Notes: a model not told the origin generated them from the letters alone. A DNA stretch of 64,000 nt from Actinomycetaceae bacterium (GCA_030528145.1 JAUMZK010000004.1:1-64000), one strand, 5' to 3'; positions 1-9,778 are shown, numbered from the stretch's first letter. Numbers and translations are program-made.

Positions 1-452
1 AAACAACCAGCATCAAGACCCAAAAACCAACAACACGCCACACAAATCAGAGACAAGCATCCTCAACAAAAACATCTAAACACCCCAAGAAGAGATGCAC
101 TTCACACTCAAATAGCCTCTAAAAAATAATCGCGAAAACGCCTAGCCTAAAAAGCGTCCTCGGAAATAAAAGCAAGCAAAAGACAAGCAGCAGCCCCGCC
201 AAGACCACCACCAAGATTCACACCGAATTACGCGCCGCGATGTGCGCGTCACACAATTGCGTAACTACTGTCATTCCCGTTCAACGCTGAACGAACCGCA
301 GCGACACCAACCGCATAAGAAGCACAGACAACGAAGTCGACGGATTCTCTACCTGCTGTCATTGCCTCACGCTGCTACTACAAAAACCGCAAAGGCTGCA
401 CGCGCGGACACAAACAGCAGAATAGGAAAAGCGGCGACCACCTGCTCCTCGT
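1..452. other. Gene-free left edge
   Basis: No convincing gene is seen here. The plus strand is rich in A and C and poor in T over the first 240 bases, but the minus-strand frames I translated near the left edge meet stops quickly, and the one sizeable plus-strand frame (242-532) has a composition with no recognisable motif. It lies downstream of the MFS transporter gene, so it is probably an intergenic region or the decayed 3' flank of a neighbouring gene. Confidence 0.4.
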
Positions 453-1619
453 CTAATCTTTTACAAGCGGCATCAGATTCCGGGTTCTCGCCCCCGCCTT
501 CAAACCAACCCAACTGTGAAGACCACACATAATCGCCACCAGGGACAATGCCAAGGTCCAAGTTCCGCCGTGTTCCACGATCAAACCCAAACCGAACGGA
601 CCACACGCAGCAATGAAATACCCGAAGGATTGTGCAATACCTGAAAGCTGCTCCGTATCCCCATGCTGCCTCCCCGAAATGCCAATCATTGCCAACGACA
701 CAACTAAAGATGCGCCCGACCCCGCGCCCGCCACAATCGACCACAAAATAATCAGGTGTGGCAAAAAAATCAGACCCACAGTACCCAACGCACACGGAAC
801 CATGATGATGGCTGCCACTACGGATTGGCTTTCGTCGCGAATATGGCGCGACACCACAATAGAACCCACAATACCCGCAATCTGATAACAGAAAATGGCG
901 ACACCACCCGCTGCAGGACTTTCACCCGAAGCCACCGCAATGGTCGGCAGCCACCCCAAATAGATGAAAAACAAAGCGCTCTGCAGACCCACGTACAAAG
1001 TAATCCACCACGTCGACGCCCGCCGCATCGTCTGACGCATACTACCGTGCTCCGGTACAATTCCGCGGAAACTCCACATCCTCGGAACCCACAAAATGGC
1101 AGTAACAACCACCAGCGGCAGCCAAAACGCCAAAGACACTCGCCAGCCGACTGCATTCGCAACCGGCACCGCCAAAATTGCTCCTAAGGCAGCGAAAGCC
1201 GACAAAATAGCCGAAAAAAGACCAGTCGCCCGCGAAATCTGTTTCGGATAATCCCGCGACACAAACGCCGGTCCGAGGACGTTACCAATGCCAATACAAA
1301 TACCAATCAGCGTGGTACCAATCCACAGCACCCACAAGCCCAAAGGTAACGAACGCAACACAGTTCCCAGTGCCAAACCTATCAGCGCCAGAAAAGCCAA
1401 AACCTCAATGCCTATCTTTCGCACCAAACACGGCACCACCAAAGACACCACACCAAAGGCAATCAGCGGAACAGTAGTGAGCAAACCCTGCAGTCCCTCG
1501 CCAAGCCCCAAATCAGCGCCCATATTAGGGAGCAGCGGTCCCACAACCGACTGGAGTGGCCGCAAAATCGCCGCCATTACAAAGACAAGTACCGCTGCTA
1601 ATGCGGATTTCTTTTGCAC
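453..1619 (-). CDS. MFS transporter, CynX/NimT-like
   Basis: A 388-residue integral membrane protein with about twelve hydrophobic segments, the usual size for the major facilitator superfamily. The N-terminus (ILRPLQSVVGPLLP) resembles the CynX/NimT branch (cyanate and nitroimidazole transporters), where the first helix carries a similar RP-x-x-x-VGPLL pattern. The substrate cannot be read from the sequence. The gene starts 51 bp after the stop of the secreted nuclease gene, in the same direction, so it may be the last gene of the nucleic-acid scavenging cluster and could move a nucleobase or another end product; that is inference. A GC-rich hairpin (1640-1657) lies in the gap and may separate it from the operon. 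Confidence 0.8.
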   Translation of the reverse strand: MQKKSALAAVLVFVMAAILRPLQSVVGPLLPNMGADLGLGEGLQGLLTTVPLIAFGVVSLVVPCLVRKIGIEVLAFLALIGLALGTVLRSLPLGLWVLWIGTTLIGICIGIGNVLGPAFVSRDYPKQISRATGLFSAILSAFAALGAILAVPVANAVGWRVSLAFWLPLVVVTAILWVPRMWSFRGIVPEHGSMRQTMRRASTWWITLYVGLQSALFFIYLGWLPTIAVASGESPAAGGVAIFCYQIAGIVGSIVVSRHIRDESQSVVAAIIMVPCALGTVGLIFLPHLIILWSIVAGAGSGASLVVSLAMIGISGRQHGDTEQLSGIAQSFGYFIAACGPFGLGLIVEHGGTWTLALSLVAIMCGLHSWVGLKAGARTRNLMPLVKD

Positions 1620-1639
1620 ATTAACCTCTTCAAACAGGT

Positions 1640-1657
1640 GGGGCCCCGAAGGGCCCC
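1640..1657 (-). terminator. GC-rich hairpin after nuclease gene
   Basis: A perfect 7-bp stem GGGGCCC/GGGCCCC with a CGAA tetraloop lies in the 51-bp gap between the secreted nuclease and the MFS gene. No clear T-run follows on the minus strand, so it may attenuate rather than stop transcription. Confidence 0.4.
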
Positions 1658-1670
1658 GAATTTACGCGAC

Positions 1671-4217
1671 CTACTTGCGTCTCGCTGTGCGAGACAAGCC
1701 CACGCCAGCTGCCACAACAGCCAAAGCAAGCAAAGCTATAAGCCCCGCCTGCACGCCCGTGTGAGAAAGCGCAGAATGATGACCGCGACCAGTATCTGGT
1801 GAGCTTTTCTGCTTACCGCTATTATTCACGTTCTCGCCCACCAAAACCTTAGAGTCCTGGTGTTTACCAGTTTGGTCGACGATTCCAGGATGGTGCGGAG
1901 CCGGGACGTTAGGAGTCGGCCTGTGCGCATCACCTTCACCCTGATTCGGCTGGTTGTCGCCGGGATTATTGGTACCGGGGTTATCCGCACCCGGCTTGTC
2001 GACACCGCCCTCGCCCGGCTGTTCTGCCTTCTCGAACACGTTTAACCCAAAAATCTCTGGGTTGTGATCGGAAGCGCGGAACGGATCCGGCTGGTACAAG
2101 TTAGTGACGTTGTAGTTGAACCGGGAATACTCTAAGGCCACCGGTTCCTGCGCGTTAATCTGCCAAATGTGGGTGCGTCCTCCGGAAATCAACGACTTCG
2201 CTGCTTCGTTAACCAACACGTGATCCAAAGAGCCAGACCGCCCCTTGTACACATAAGACGTCGCCCCGGACGGATCCCGCATTTCCACGAACCCGGCCTG
2301 GTGTAGTACCTGCAAAGGATCCTCTTTGCTGTAAGCATTGAAGTCGCCCACCAAAATCACCGGAGTGGATTGCGAAAAGTGCTCAGAAACGTTACTAACC
2401 AGGACTTTTGCTTGTTCCACACGTTGGTAGTTGTTGTTGCCTTGACCGTCGCCCTTGTCTGCATTCGGATTGTCGGTCTTCTTTTTGCCCAGCAGACTGC
2501 CCTTGGACTTGAAGTGGTTCACCACCACCACAAATTCTTTGCCCGCGCGCACGGGCGCAAACTTTTGCGCCAACGGAGACCGCGCTGTCCGGGTAAAGGC
2601 GTCACCATGCAAAATTACCGATTCGCCCACAGTCTTAACCGTCGCAGGTTTGTAAATGAACGCCGTGCGGATGGCATCACCATTATTTGGTACCGTTGCG
2701 GGACTCTTCACCGCCGCCCATACTGCCTTACCCGCAGCCGCGTTCAGCGCCCCCACCAAATTTTCGAGGGCGACATCCCGGTTTTTGCCGAAAATGCTGG
2801 AGTTTTCGATTTCCTCCAAAGACACAATATCGGCACCTAATAGGTTAATTGCAGCAACGATCTTGGTTTGCTGGCGTTCAAAATCAGCTTTCCTGTAGGC
2901 GCCGCGCACTTTACAGTAATTCGTAGTAATCAAGTTACCCTGACGGTCCGCATACCCCTTACACTTGGCTTCGTCCTCGCCTAAATCCACGAAGTAATTC
3001 AGCACGTTGAACGTGGCAACTTTCAGGTCACCCTCGACATTATCGGGACGCGACTGCCGTGTATCTTGGACGTTAATGGGCGAATTCTTCAGCCCCACTA
3101 CTTGGGTGCGCGGCTGGAATTTGAATTCCTTGTTGCGGAAATCGAAGATGACCGGATTCACAAAGGCAGCTTTCGCCCCCACTCGCAGTGACGTCCCATT
3201 TTCCAGGTATGGCAACGGGTGGTTGTGAGCGTCCTTGCTGGCTTTACTGGCTTTCGTTTTAGAAAACCCGGAATAATCCCAGGAAGATCCGTCATCGAGG
3301 GTGATCTCCCGCTTTTGATTTTCGACCTCGACTTTAGCTGCCTCCTCGCCAGGTGCAGCAACTTCAGTCCCGGCGTATAGCGGCTTTGCACCCTGCGCCA
3401 AGGAAATAGTCCCGTAGCCACCAATGCCGTAGTTATCCGTTACCGTGTAATCGCCCTCGGGCATTACCAGCATGCCTTCCAAGCTTTCCTTTTCCGCATC
3501 GGTGGTGGGCAGCTTTGCCAGTTTCAGCGGTGTTACCACCGCACAATCCTCTACGGTTTCAGTTTTGGTGACTTTTGATACCTGAGTGAGCGCATAATAT
3601 TCGCCCGCTTTCCCCGTAATCTGCACGCATTGCCCTATTTGCGGCAAGGTCTCACGGCTTCCGGGGTGTACCCAGATAGCGTCGGAGGCTCCGGTCGCCT
3701 CTACCGCCTTGCCCGTGCCCGCAGTTTGCAAGAAATACCCACCAAAGCCGCCCTCGGGATAAACCGCCGTAACAACACCGCGAACGGTAACATTCTTCCC
3801 GTTGAACGGGGTAGTTTTGCCAGTTCCTTGAATTTGGGTGGGGGTGAGGACGGCGGGTGCCGCTGCAACTGGATGCGCGGTAACACCTTCCTCAGAAGCG
3901 TTTGACGTTGGCGTAGCAGTAGGGGCGGCGGGTGCAGCGGTGCCTTCCCTGACAGTAGTGCCCGCTTCGCCAGCGGTTACAGACTTGCCGGTGTCAGGCG
4001 CAGTGCTCGCGGGGACCGTTTCAGGCGCTGTCAAAACTGGAGTTTCGGTTGCAACACTGCCATTTTCTGGATTCGTCGACTGGCTTACAGTAGTATCGAC
4101 CCCAGCTGCATTGCCGGTTGCGACCGTATCCGCGAAGGCTGGCAACGACGACACTGCCAAGGCGGTACTGGCCACGAAGGCGGGCAGCATTGCCGCCCTC
4201 GAAATGCGTTTACCCAT
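1671..4217 (-). CDS. Secreted, wall-anchored ExeM/NucH-family nuclease
   Basis: An 848-residue extracellular endonuclease. A signal peptide occupies about the first 30 residues, followed by a Thr/Ala/Pro-rich linker and an OB-fold-like segment (about 125-220). The endonuclease/exonuclease/phosphatase domain starts near residue 400 (ATFNVLNYF) and shows SLEEIEN, NHFKSKG, VGDFNAYS and a terminal SDHNP. These match the metal and catalytic residues of the DNase I-like fold. The C-terminus has LSHTG (817-821), a hydrophobic stretch and SRTARRK, a sortase signal close to the LAxTG class. It would cut extracellular nucleic acid at the cell surface. It follows the 5'-nucleotidase by 85 bp, fitting stepwise breakdown of DNA. 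DNA versus RNA preference cannot be told. Confidence 0.9.
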   Translation of the reverse strand: MGKRISRAAMLPAFVASTALAVSSLPAFADTVATGNAAGVDTTVSQSTNPENGSVATETPVLTAPETVPASTAPDTGKSVTAGEAGTTVREGTAAPAAPTATPTSNASEEGVTAHPVAAAPAVLTPTQIQGTGKTTPFNGKNVTVRGVVTAVYPEGGFGGYFLQTAGTGKAVEATGASDAIWVHPGSRETLPQIGQCVQITGKAGEYYALTQVSKVTKTETVEDCAVVTPLKLAKLPTTDAEKESLEGMLVMPEGDYTVTDNYGIGGYGTISLAQGAKPLYAGTEVAAPGEEAAKVEVENQKREITLDDGSSWDYSGFSKTKASKASKDAHNHPLPYLENGTSLRVGAKAAFVNPVIFDFRNKEFKFQPRTQVVGLKNSPINVQDTRQSRPDNVEGDLKVATFNVLNYFVDLGEDEAKCKGYADRQGNLITTNYCKVRGAYRKADFERQQTKIVAAINLLGADIVSLEEIENSSIFGKNRDVALENLVGALNAAAGKAVWAAVKSPATVPNNGDAIRTAFIYKPATVKTVGESVILHGDAFTRTARSPLAQKFAPVRAGKEFVVVVNHFKSKGSLLGKKKTDNPNADKGDGQGNNNYQRVEQAKVLVSNVSEHFSQSTPVILVGDFNAYSKEDPLQVLHQAGFVEMRDPSGATSYVYKGRSGSLDHVLVNEAAKSLISGGRTHIWQINAQEPVALEYSRFNYNVTNLYQPDPFRASDHNPEIFGLNVFEKAEQPGEGGVDKPGADNPGTNNPGDNQPNQGEGDAHRPTPNVPAPHHPGIVDQTGKHQDSKVLVGENVNNSGKQKSSPDTGRGHHSALSHTGVQAGLIALLALAVVAAGVGLSRTARRK

Positions 4218-4262
4218 TAGTATCTCCTTGTTTTGAAATTGGGTAACAAAGGTTTTTTATAC

Positions 4263-4296
4263 GCTAAGGGTGGACCCTAATGAGCCCACCCTTAGC
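4263..4296 (-). terminator. 11-bp hairpin between nucleotidase and nuclease genes
   Basis: GCTAAGGGTGG (4263-4273) pairs perfectly with CCACCCTTAGC (4286-4296). Reading the minus strand it follows the nucleotidase stop directly, but the downstream flank is A-rich, not T-rich. A stabilising or partial-attenuation hairpin is more likely than a strong terminator. Confidence 0.45.
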
Positions 4297-4302
4297 TAGA
4301 AA

Positions 4303-6762
4303 TTACTTGGTTTGGAAGCGACGCGCCGCAACGCCCGCTGCGACGCAGGTCATTGCAATGAGCGCGATTGCGCCCGTTGCCACACCCGTGCGTGCCAGGT
4401 TATGCGCCGAGGTTTTGCCGTGTCCAACGTGCCCGGTGTTGTTACTGTGATGGCCGCCTTTGCCACCGTTTCCACCGTGACTGCCAACATTACCGCCTTT
4501 ATCAGGGGTCGAGGACGTTGGGCAGGCAAATTCCCAAGTCAAGCCCGCAGATTTGGCAACCAATTCGCCTGCGCGACTGGTATTCACTTGGACAGGTGCT
4601 GCGTGTTTGCCGCCGCCGAGGGTTTTACACACCTTCGCGAATTCAACCTTTACCGTAGCGCGTCCAGCCCCGTCGGTGGTGATGGGAGCTTTGTTTGCGA
4701 CCGCATGCGGATCGTTGTAATCGGCCTCAGTCAGGTCAGATTCTGCTAGGGACGGGTCAATTTGTGCGCTAAAGGAAGCTCCGCCAATGTTCACAGTGAC
4801 GGCCTCGGCGGCGTGTTCTTTCATGTCTAGCATTCCGGGACCTTCAGTGAACGATAGTCCGCGCAACTTCACTTCAGTGTTCGCGGTGGCAGGAACGTTA
4901 CCGAAGGTGATGCCCACACCGGACTTGGCTACGCGCGGTTGCAGCTTGTCTTTGGGTGCTTCGCGCAGGAATTTCGCGATTTGATCGCGGTCCAAGTTAC
5001 CGCTGGTCTTGTATTTACCGCCCGCCTTCAGAGTGTCAAAAGAGTCGCCGCCAGCCAGCAAGAAGGTTACCGAGCCAATGGTGTACTTCTTATTCGGATC
5101 GTAAGGCTTGCCGTCAATAGTCAGGGAGGTGATGCGCTCGCCAAACTTCTTGAAAGTATCGAAGGTGTACTTGACGTTATCAGACAATCCCAGTTTCAGC
5201 ATTGGGCGGGAATTCTGGGTAGTTAGCCCCGTCTTCCACTGCTCTTCCAACACCTGTTTGAACTGTGCACCCGTCAAGGTGACGTAGCCGACCTCGTTAG
5301 AGAATGGGGCAATATCAAAAATGTTCTTTGCCGTCAGCTGACCTTGGTCGTTAGCAGCCAAGTCGTCGCGAATACCGCCCGCGTTAATAATGCCAATGTC
5401 AACAGGATGGTGCTGTTCATCCAAGATTTCCGCCTTCATGGCGTTTGCCACCAAAGACCCCAGGGTGGATTCATGACCGCGGTTAGAGCCCGGTCCTTTT
5501 GACTTGCCATCTTGACCGTAAACAACAGCGCGGTCCCAATGTTGACCAGGCGTGAAGCCTTCCGCCACTACTTTGGTACCAGCCGACTCGGACTGTTTCT
5601 TTGCTTCTTCAACAATTTTTTCGATATTCTGAGCCGCGACCGACGTCTTGTTATCACACTTCGCCACCTCTGCGGCAGGAATGCGGATAGCCTGCGTCTT
5701 TACAACTTTCTTAGTTTTCTTGTCATAGCTGACGCGAATCAAAGACAAGTTATCAGTGTAAGAGCCAGAAGCCGTACCGGAAATCTTGTGTCCGCCCTCG
5801 CCCTGAGTGAAGTTGTAGTTCACGTGGGTGTCCCCACCCATCAGAGCATCAACGTACTTTGCGTCCATCAGCCCCAGGTTCTTTTGCACATCGTCGTCCA
5901 GCATTGCCACGACAACGTTGAAGCCCTTCTGTTCTTTCAGTTCCTTCGCCAGGGTATTAATACGCTTAATGGGGTCGTTGAACTTCATGCCCACAGTGGT
6001 GTTAGGCGCAAGCTTCGCGGGCACGTCCTCGGCAATAGCCCCAATGAAAGCGATCTTTGTGCCCTGCGGAGTTGTAAATTCGACGTAATCACGAAGGTAG
6101 GGGGTGCCATCGGCAAAATGTCCCAGACCTTCCACGTTAGCACCCGTGTACGGGAAACCGATCTTCACAAATTGGACGGTTTTACCGTTAACTTCCGCGC
6201 TGGTGCCGTTCAGACGTGCCCGGAATGCATCCTGACCCAAGTCCAGTTCGTGATTGCCGATAGTAGAACCGACCGGCTTCAATTCGTTCAGTGACGCAAT
6301 AGTAGGGTTGTCCAACAAAATACCGGAAACAAAGGGCGTCGCCCCAATATTGTCGCCCAGCAACGTCAATGTCGAGGACGGATTTTGTGCCCGCGCCCCA
6401 TCTACGTAGCACGCCATGGAGGCCAGCCCGGCTTCCTTTACTTGCGTAGTCTTTTTGTCTTTGATCTGTTCAATGTGACCGTGAATGTCAGTCAGGTTGT
6501 ACAAGTCAATGGTTTCAATGCCACTTGCCGATTCTGTCGCGGGTTTGGGGTCTGAAGACGCCGCCCCGGTGGCGGGTGCCGGAGCCGGTTGTTCTGACGC
6601 ACCTTCGCCCTTGGAAACTGCCGGTTGAGCCGGACTTTCCACAGTGGCGGCAGGCGCAGGGACCGGGTCTGTTGCCGCATTTGCAGGCATTGCCGCAAAT
6701 GCGAGGGCGCTAACTGCGAGGAACGCCGGAATAGCGCCAACCTTGGCGAAGCGTTTGCTCAT
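4303..6762 (-). CDS. Wall-anchored 5'-nucleotidase / metallophosphatase
   Basis: An 819-residue secreted enzyme that removes phosphate from nucleotides to release nucleosides. After a signal peptide (about 1-29) and an Ala/Pro-rich linker, the calcineurin-like metallophosphatase domain begins with LTDIHGHIEQ and contains GDNIGATP and GNHELDLG. The C-terminal 5'-nucleotidase domain follows (INAGGIRDDL, FDIAPFSNEV, FLLAGGDSFD). The C-terminus has LARTG (789-793), a hydrophobic helix and ARRFQTK, a textbook LAxTG sortase signal. The gene lies 90 bp after cytidine deaminase and 85 bp before the nuclease gene, so nuclease and nucleotidase are probably co-displayed on the wall. The substrate could include 2',3'-cyclic nucleotides, as in some relatives. 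Confidence 0.93.
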   Translation of the reverse strand: MSKRFAKVGAIPAFLAVSALAFAAMPANAATDPVPAPAATVESPAQPAVSKGEGASEQPAPAPATGAASSDPKPATESASGIETIDLYNLTDIHGHIEQIKDKKTTQVKEAGLASMACYVDGARAQNPSSTLTLLGDNIGATPFVSGILLDNPTIASLNELKPVGSTIGNHELDLGQDAFRARLNGTSAEVNGKTVQFVKIGFPYTGANVEGLGHFADGTPYLRDYVEFTTPQGTKIAFIGAIAEDVPAKLAPNTTVGMKFNDPIKRINTLAKELKEQKGFNVVVAMLDDDVQKNLGLMDAKYVDALMGGDTHVNYNFTQGEGGHKISGTASGSYTDNLSLIRVSYDKKTKKVVKTQAIRIPAAEVAKCDNKTSVAAQNIEKIVEEAKKQSESAGTKVVAEGFTPGQHWDRAVVYGQDGKSKGPGSNRGHESTLGSLVANAMKAEILDEQHHPVDIGIINAGGIRDDLAANDQGQLTAKNIFDIAPFSNEVGYVTLTGAQFKQVLEEQWKTGLTTQNSRPMLKLGLSDNVKYTFDTFKKFGERITSLTIDGKPYDPNKKYTIGSVTFLLAGGDSFDTLKAGGKYKTSGNLDRDQIAKFLREAPKDKLQPRVAKSGVGITFGNVPATANTEVKLRGLSFTEGPGMLDMKEHAAEAVTVNIGGASFSAQIDPSLAESDLTEADYNDPHAVANKAPITTDGAGRATVKVEFAKVCKTLGGGKHAAPVQVNTSRAGELVAKSAGLTWEFACPTSSTPDKGGNVGSHGGNGGKGGHHSNNTGHVGHGKTSAHNLARTGVATGAIALIAMTCVAAGVAARRFQTK

Positions 6763-6852
6763 AGTTTTCTCCTTCGTAATGTTACTGATCTATGGATGGA
6801 GTCTGATGATGTAGGTTGGAGATGAGGTGGGCAAATGCCCGCCCCGATTGTT

Positions 6853-7254
6853 TTAGACCAAGTCCTGCGGCGTAAACATTCCCGGCAAAACTTCAGCCAT
6901 CGTCATAACGCCTTCTGCCATTTGCAGCAGCATGTCAGGTCCGCCGTGTTCGGACAGTATCTGACGGCACCTGCCGCAAGGCGAACAGGGATCGCCGTTA
7001 CTGTCGACACAAGCAAACGCAACCAGGCGTCCTCCCCCCGTACGAATGAGGTCGGAAACCAACGAACATTCCGCGCAGAGGGTCAAACCATAAGAGGCGT
7101 TCTCTATATTTGCGCCACTAACGATACGACCGTCGTCGGTCAGAGCGGCGGCTCCTACTGGAAAATGAGAATAAGGACTGTAGGACAGTTTCATTGCCGC
7201 ATAAGCCGCTTCTTGCAACGTTTTCCACTGTTCAGCAGTTATTTCCTGTTTCAT
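6853..7254 (-). CDS. cdd: Cytidine deaminase
   Basis: A 133-residue zinc enzyme converting (deoxy)cytidine to (deoxy)uridine. The zinc and catalytic motifs are CAEC (around residue 54) and PCGRC (around residue 87). The N-terminal SPYSHFPVGAA and GANIENASYG are also family signatures. Length is that of the small homotetrameric class. Its ATG overlaps the stop of the upstream permease gene by 4 bp, indicating translational coupling. In this operon it makes imported deoxycytidine usable by the pyrimidine phosphorylase DeoA, which does not act on cytidine. Confidence 0.96.
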   Translation of the reverse strand: MKQEITAEQWKTLQEAAYAAMKLSYSPYSHFPVGAAALTDDGRIVSGANIENASYGLTLCAECSLVSDLIRTGGGRLVAFACVDSNGDPCSPCGRCRQILSEHGGPDMLLQMAEGVMTMAEVLPGMFTPQDLV

Positions 7255-8507
7255 GCGGGGTACGGTTTCCCTTCTGCGGCTGGCGGGCGGACAATGCCAA
7301 CGTAACCAGCCACGGCCAAAATGGTGATGATGTACGGAATCATCAGTAGGAATTCGGCTGGCACAGCAGAGCCAATTGCTTGCACAGTAAAGCCCAGGTT
7401 AGTGGCGAAACCGAACAGCAGCGCGGCCGCAGCGGCCCCTTTGGGATTCCACCTGCCCAGGATCATTGCGGCGAGAGCGATAAAGCCGTTACCAGCCGCC
7501 ATGTCCTTGGAGAACGCCAAACCCTGACCAATGGTAAAGAATGCGCCGCCCAGTCCGGCGAGGGCGCCCCCCAGCAGAACGTTTTGCCACCGGATCCGGT
7601 TTACCTTAATACCGACGGTATCGGCAGCACGAGGGTGTTCACCGCAGGCGCGGGCACGCAGCCCCCACTTGGAACGGAACAGCATAATTTGCAGGACGAT
7701 AATTGCTGCGTACATGAGGTATGCCAGCAACGACTGGTTGAACAACGCCGGACCAATAATTGGAATATCGCCCAAAATTGGGATTTTTATGGGCGCCAAG
7801 GTAACAGCGCGGTTCAAATGTTGCGGGTCTTCCTTCAGAACTGAGGAGAACAGGAACGAAGTCAAACCGATAACCAGCATGTTCAAGACCACGCCCACAA
7901 TAATGTGGTCTGTCCGCAAATTCACGGTAAACAGTGCCAACAGTACGGCTACGAGGACGCCCGCCACCGGGGCCGCGATCATCCCCAAGTAGGCACTATT
8001 CCACACAGACGCCGCCACCGCGCCAGCGAAAGCTCCCGCCAACAACTGTCCTTCAATAGCGATATTGATAACGCCACTGCGTTCGCAAACTACACCGGAA
8101 AGTGAGCCGAACACCAGGGGAATAGCAAACGCAATAGCGCCCGTGATCAGCGATACCACTGGCACGATAGCGTTCTTGTGCCCTGCTACTGCGAACACCA
8201 AGAATGCCAGGATCATTAAAGAGGCAGTGGTAGGTACCATCCAGGCGGGAATCTTGCGGCGTCCTCGGGCATAAAACCATGTCAAAGCCATAATCACCAA
8301 TGCGAGGACGGCAAGGACGATAGCCACGGGACGGGATTGGAATTGCAGTAGCGGAATTTTGAACCAACTGGTTGCCCCCGAAAAAGAGAACCGGGAAATG
8401 CCAGAGCTACCCAGTGCGAGCAGTACAGTTAGAGCCGCTAAAATGGTGACTGTGATTGGGTCGCGAAGCTTAATTTTTTCGTTCGCTGCCAGAGTAGTGC
8501 TGCTCAT
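7251..8507 (-). CDS. Nucleoside ABC transporter permease (NupQ-like)
   Basis: A 418-residue multi-pass permease of the branched-chain amino acid/sugar type (BPD_transp_2), as found in Bmp-dependent nucleoside importers such as Bacillus YufQ/NupQ. The family-like segment GVVCERSGVINIAIEGQLL and a later RACGEHPRAADTVGI coupling-loop sequence are visible. It has longer N-terminal hydrophobic segments than the typical 310-320-residue member, adding about 100 residues. Its start overlaps the upstream permease stop by 4 bp and its stop overlaps cdd, so the three are tightly coupled. Confidence 0.92.
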   Translation of the reverse strand: MSSTTLAANEKIKLRDPITVTILAALTVLLALGSSGISRFSFSGATSWFKIPLLQFQSRPVAIVLAVLALVIMALTWFYARGRRKIPAWMVPTTASLMILAFLVFAVAGHKNAIVPVVSLITGAIAFAIPLVFGSLSGVVCERSGVINIAIEGQLLAGAFAGAVAASVWNSAYLGMIAAPVAGVLVAVLLALFTVNLRTDHIIVGVVLNMLVIGLTSFLFSSVLKEDPQHLNRAVTLAPIKIPILGDIPIIGPALFNQSLLAYLMYAAIIVLQIMLFRSKWGLRARACGEHPRAADTVGIKVNRIRWQNVLLGGALAGLGGAFFTIGQGLAFSKDMAAGNGFIALAAMILGRWNPKGAAAAALLFGFATNLGFTVQAIGSAVPAEFLLMIPYIITILAVAGYVGIVRPPAAEGKPYPA

Positions 8508-9778
8508 TTGGCTTCTCCCTTCGAGGTTTTAGCCGCAGTTTTCTTGGCGACTAGGCGCTTTTGTCGGTAATAACGGAAGGCTTCTGACGCTGCGATTAGC
8601 AGCACGATGATTGCCTGAGTAACTTGGACGATATCCACCGGAATGTCGGCAGAAGCCTGCATGGTGGCCGAGCCAGCAGCAAGCGCACCAAACAGCAACG
8701 CTGCTAGGCACGTGCCCAGAGGCGTGGATTTGCCCAACAAAGCTACCGTGATGGAATCGAAGCCCAATGACCCGGCCGTCGAGGACGTCAGGAACCGTTC
8801 CGTCCCCAGCGTGGGAGCAGTACCGGCAAGCCCGGCGAGAGCGCCAGAAATAGCGAGCGTTAAGAAAAGTACGCGACTGACAGACATGCCTGCGGTTTTT
8901 GCTGCGTGCGGGTTAAGCCCGACAGCACGCAATTCAAAACCGAAAGTGGAGCGTTCCAGCAGCCACCACACGAAAACTGCCGCCAAAATGCCCACCACGA
9001 TGGACAGGTTCAGACGCGAGAAGCTGCCTGTGAGAAGTGGGTAAGCGGCAGTACCGGCAACGTAGGAGGACTTGCCGGCGTTACCATTGCCGTACATGAA
9101 CGGCTTGGCCAGCATGAATGCCACTAAGAACCCACTGATGGAGTTCATCATGATGGTTACAATCACTTCGTTTGCGCCCATCGTGGCTTTTAACAGACCA
9201 GGTACTGCGCCCCAAATGAAACCCCCGACGATTGCCGCCAAGATGGCTACCAGCAGGTGCAAACCATACGGGAGGGTCAGGTGTGTGCCTACAATAGTAG
9301 CCAGCAACGCTCCCATAATCAATTGTCCTTGCACACCGATGTTGAACAAACCGGCGCGGAACGAAACCGCGATTGCCAGACCTGCCAGCATCAGCGGTAC
9401 GGAGCTGGTAAGGCTTTCCAGCAGCGGTTGGAAAACAGCGACACCGCTGGCACTGGTATCCAGGATAGCCCCCCGGAACAAGGAGACGAAGAATTCTGAG
9501 AAGGAGGTACCCATTGCCGCGAAAGTATCGCTGGGACGGGCAAAGAAGTAGGAGGCAGCTTCTTGTACATCCGGGTCAAAGACGGCAACGATCACGGCGC
9601 CCAAAATGAGTGCCAAGAAAATTGCTCCCAAAATTGTAGCTGTGGAGATTGAAAAAACTTGTTGCAGAATTTTTTGTGCCACGCCCACTTTGGCGCCTTT
9701 TTCAGGGGTTACCGCTCGGCCAGCCGGTTTTTTTGTTGTTGCGTTTTTGTCGCTTTGCACTTGCGTTTCCTTATTCAC
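8504..9778 (-). CDS. Nucleoside ABC transporter permease (NupP-like)
   Basis: The partner permease of the same family, about 424 residues. I place the start at GTG 9778 rather than the longest frame at 9832, because GTG follows GGAAGGGGAAGAGC (a good ribosome site) and lies just inside the ATPase gene's end; the longer version would overlap that gene by 62 bp. An N-terminal Lys/Thr-rich stretch precedes the membrane core, which contains FNIGVQGQLIMGA and a coupling-like LRAVGLNPHAAKTAG. The preserved order ATPase-permease-permease is typical of Bmp nucleoside importers. Confidence 0.9.
   Translation of the reverse strand: MNKETQVQSDKNATTKKPAGRAVTPEKGAKVGVAQKILQQVFSISTATILGAIFLALILGAVIVAVFDPDVQEAASYFFARPSDTFAAMGTSFSEFFVSLFRGAILDTSASGVAVFQPLLESLTSSVPLMLAGLAIAVSFRAGLFNIGVQGQLIMGALLATIVGTHLTLPYGLHLLVAILAAIVGGFIWGAVPGLLKATMGANEVIVTIMMNSISGFLVAFMLAKPFMYGNGNAGKSSYVAGTAAYPLLTGSFSRLNLSIVVGILAAVFVWWLLERSTFGFELRAVGLNPHAAKTAGMSVSRVLFLTLAISGALAGLAGTAPTLGTERFLTSSTAGSLGFDSITVALLGKSTPLGTCLAALLFGALAAGSATMQASADIPVDIVQVTQAIIVLLIAASEAFRYYRQKRLVAKKTAAKTSKGEAK

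Noticed and set aside
242..532. Plus-strand 96-codon frame at the left edge
   Set aside because: Mostly antisense to the transporter gene's 3' flank, with biased composition and no motif.
4263..4296. Strong rho-independent terminator inside the scavenging operon
   Set aside because: The stem is good but the flank is A-rich rather than T-rich on the transcribed strand, so operon continuity is not excluded.
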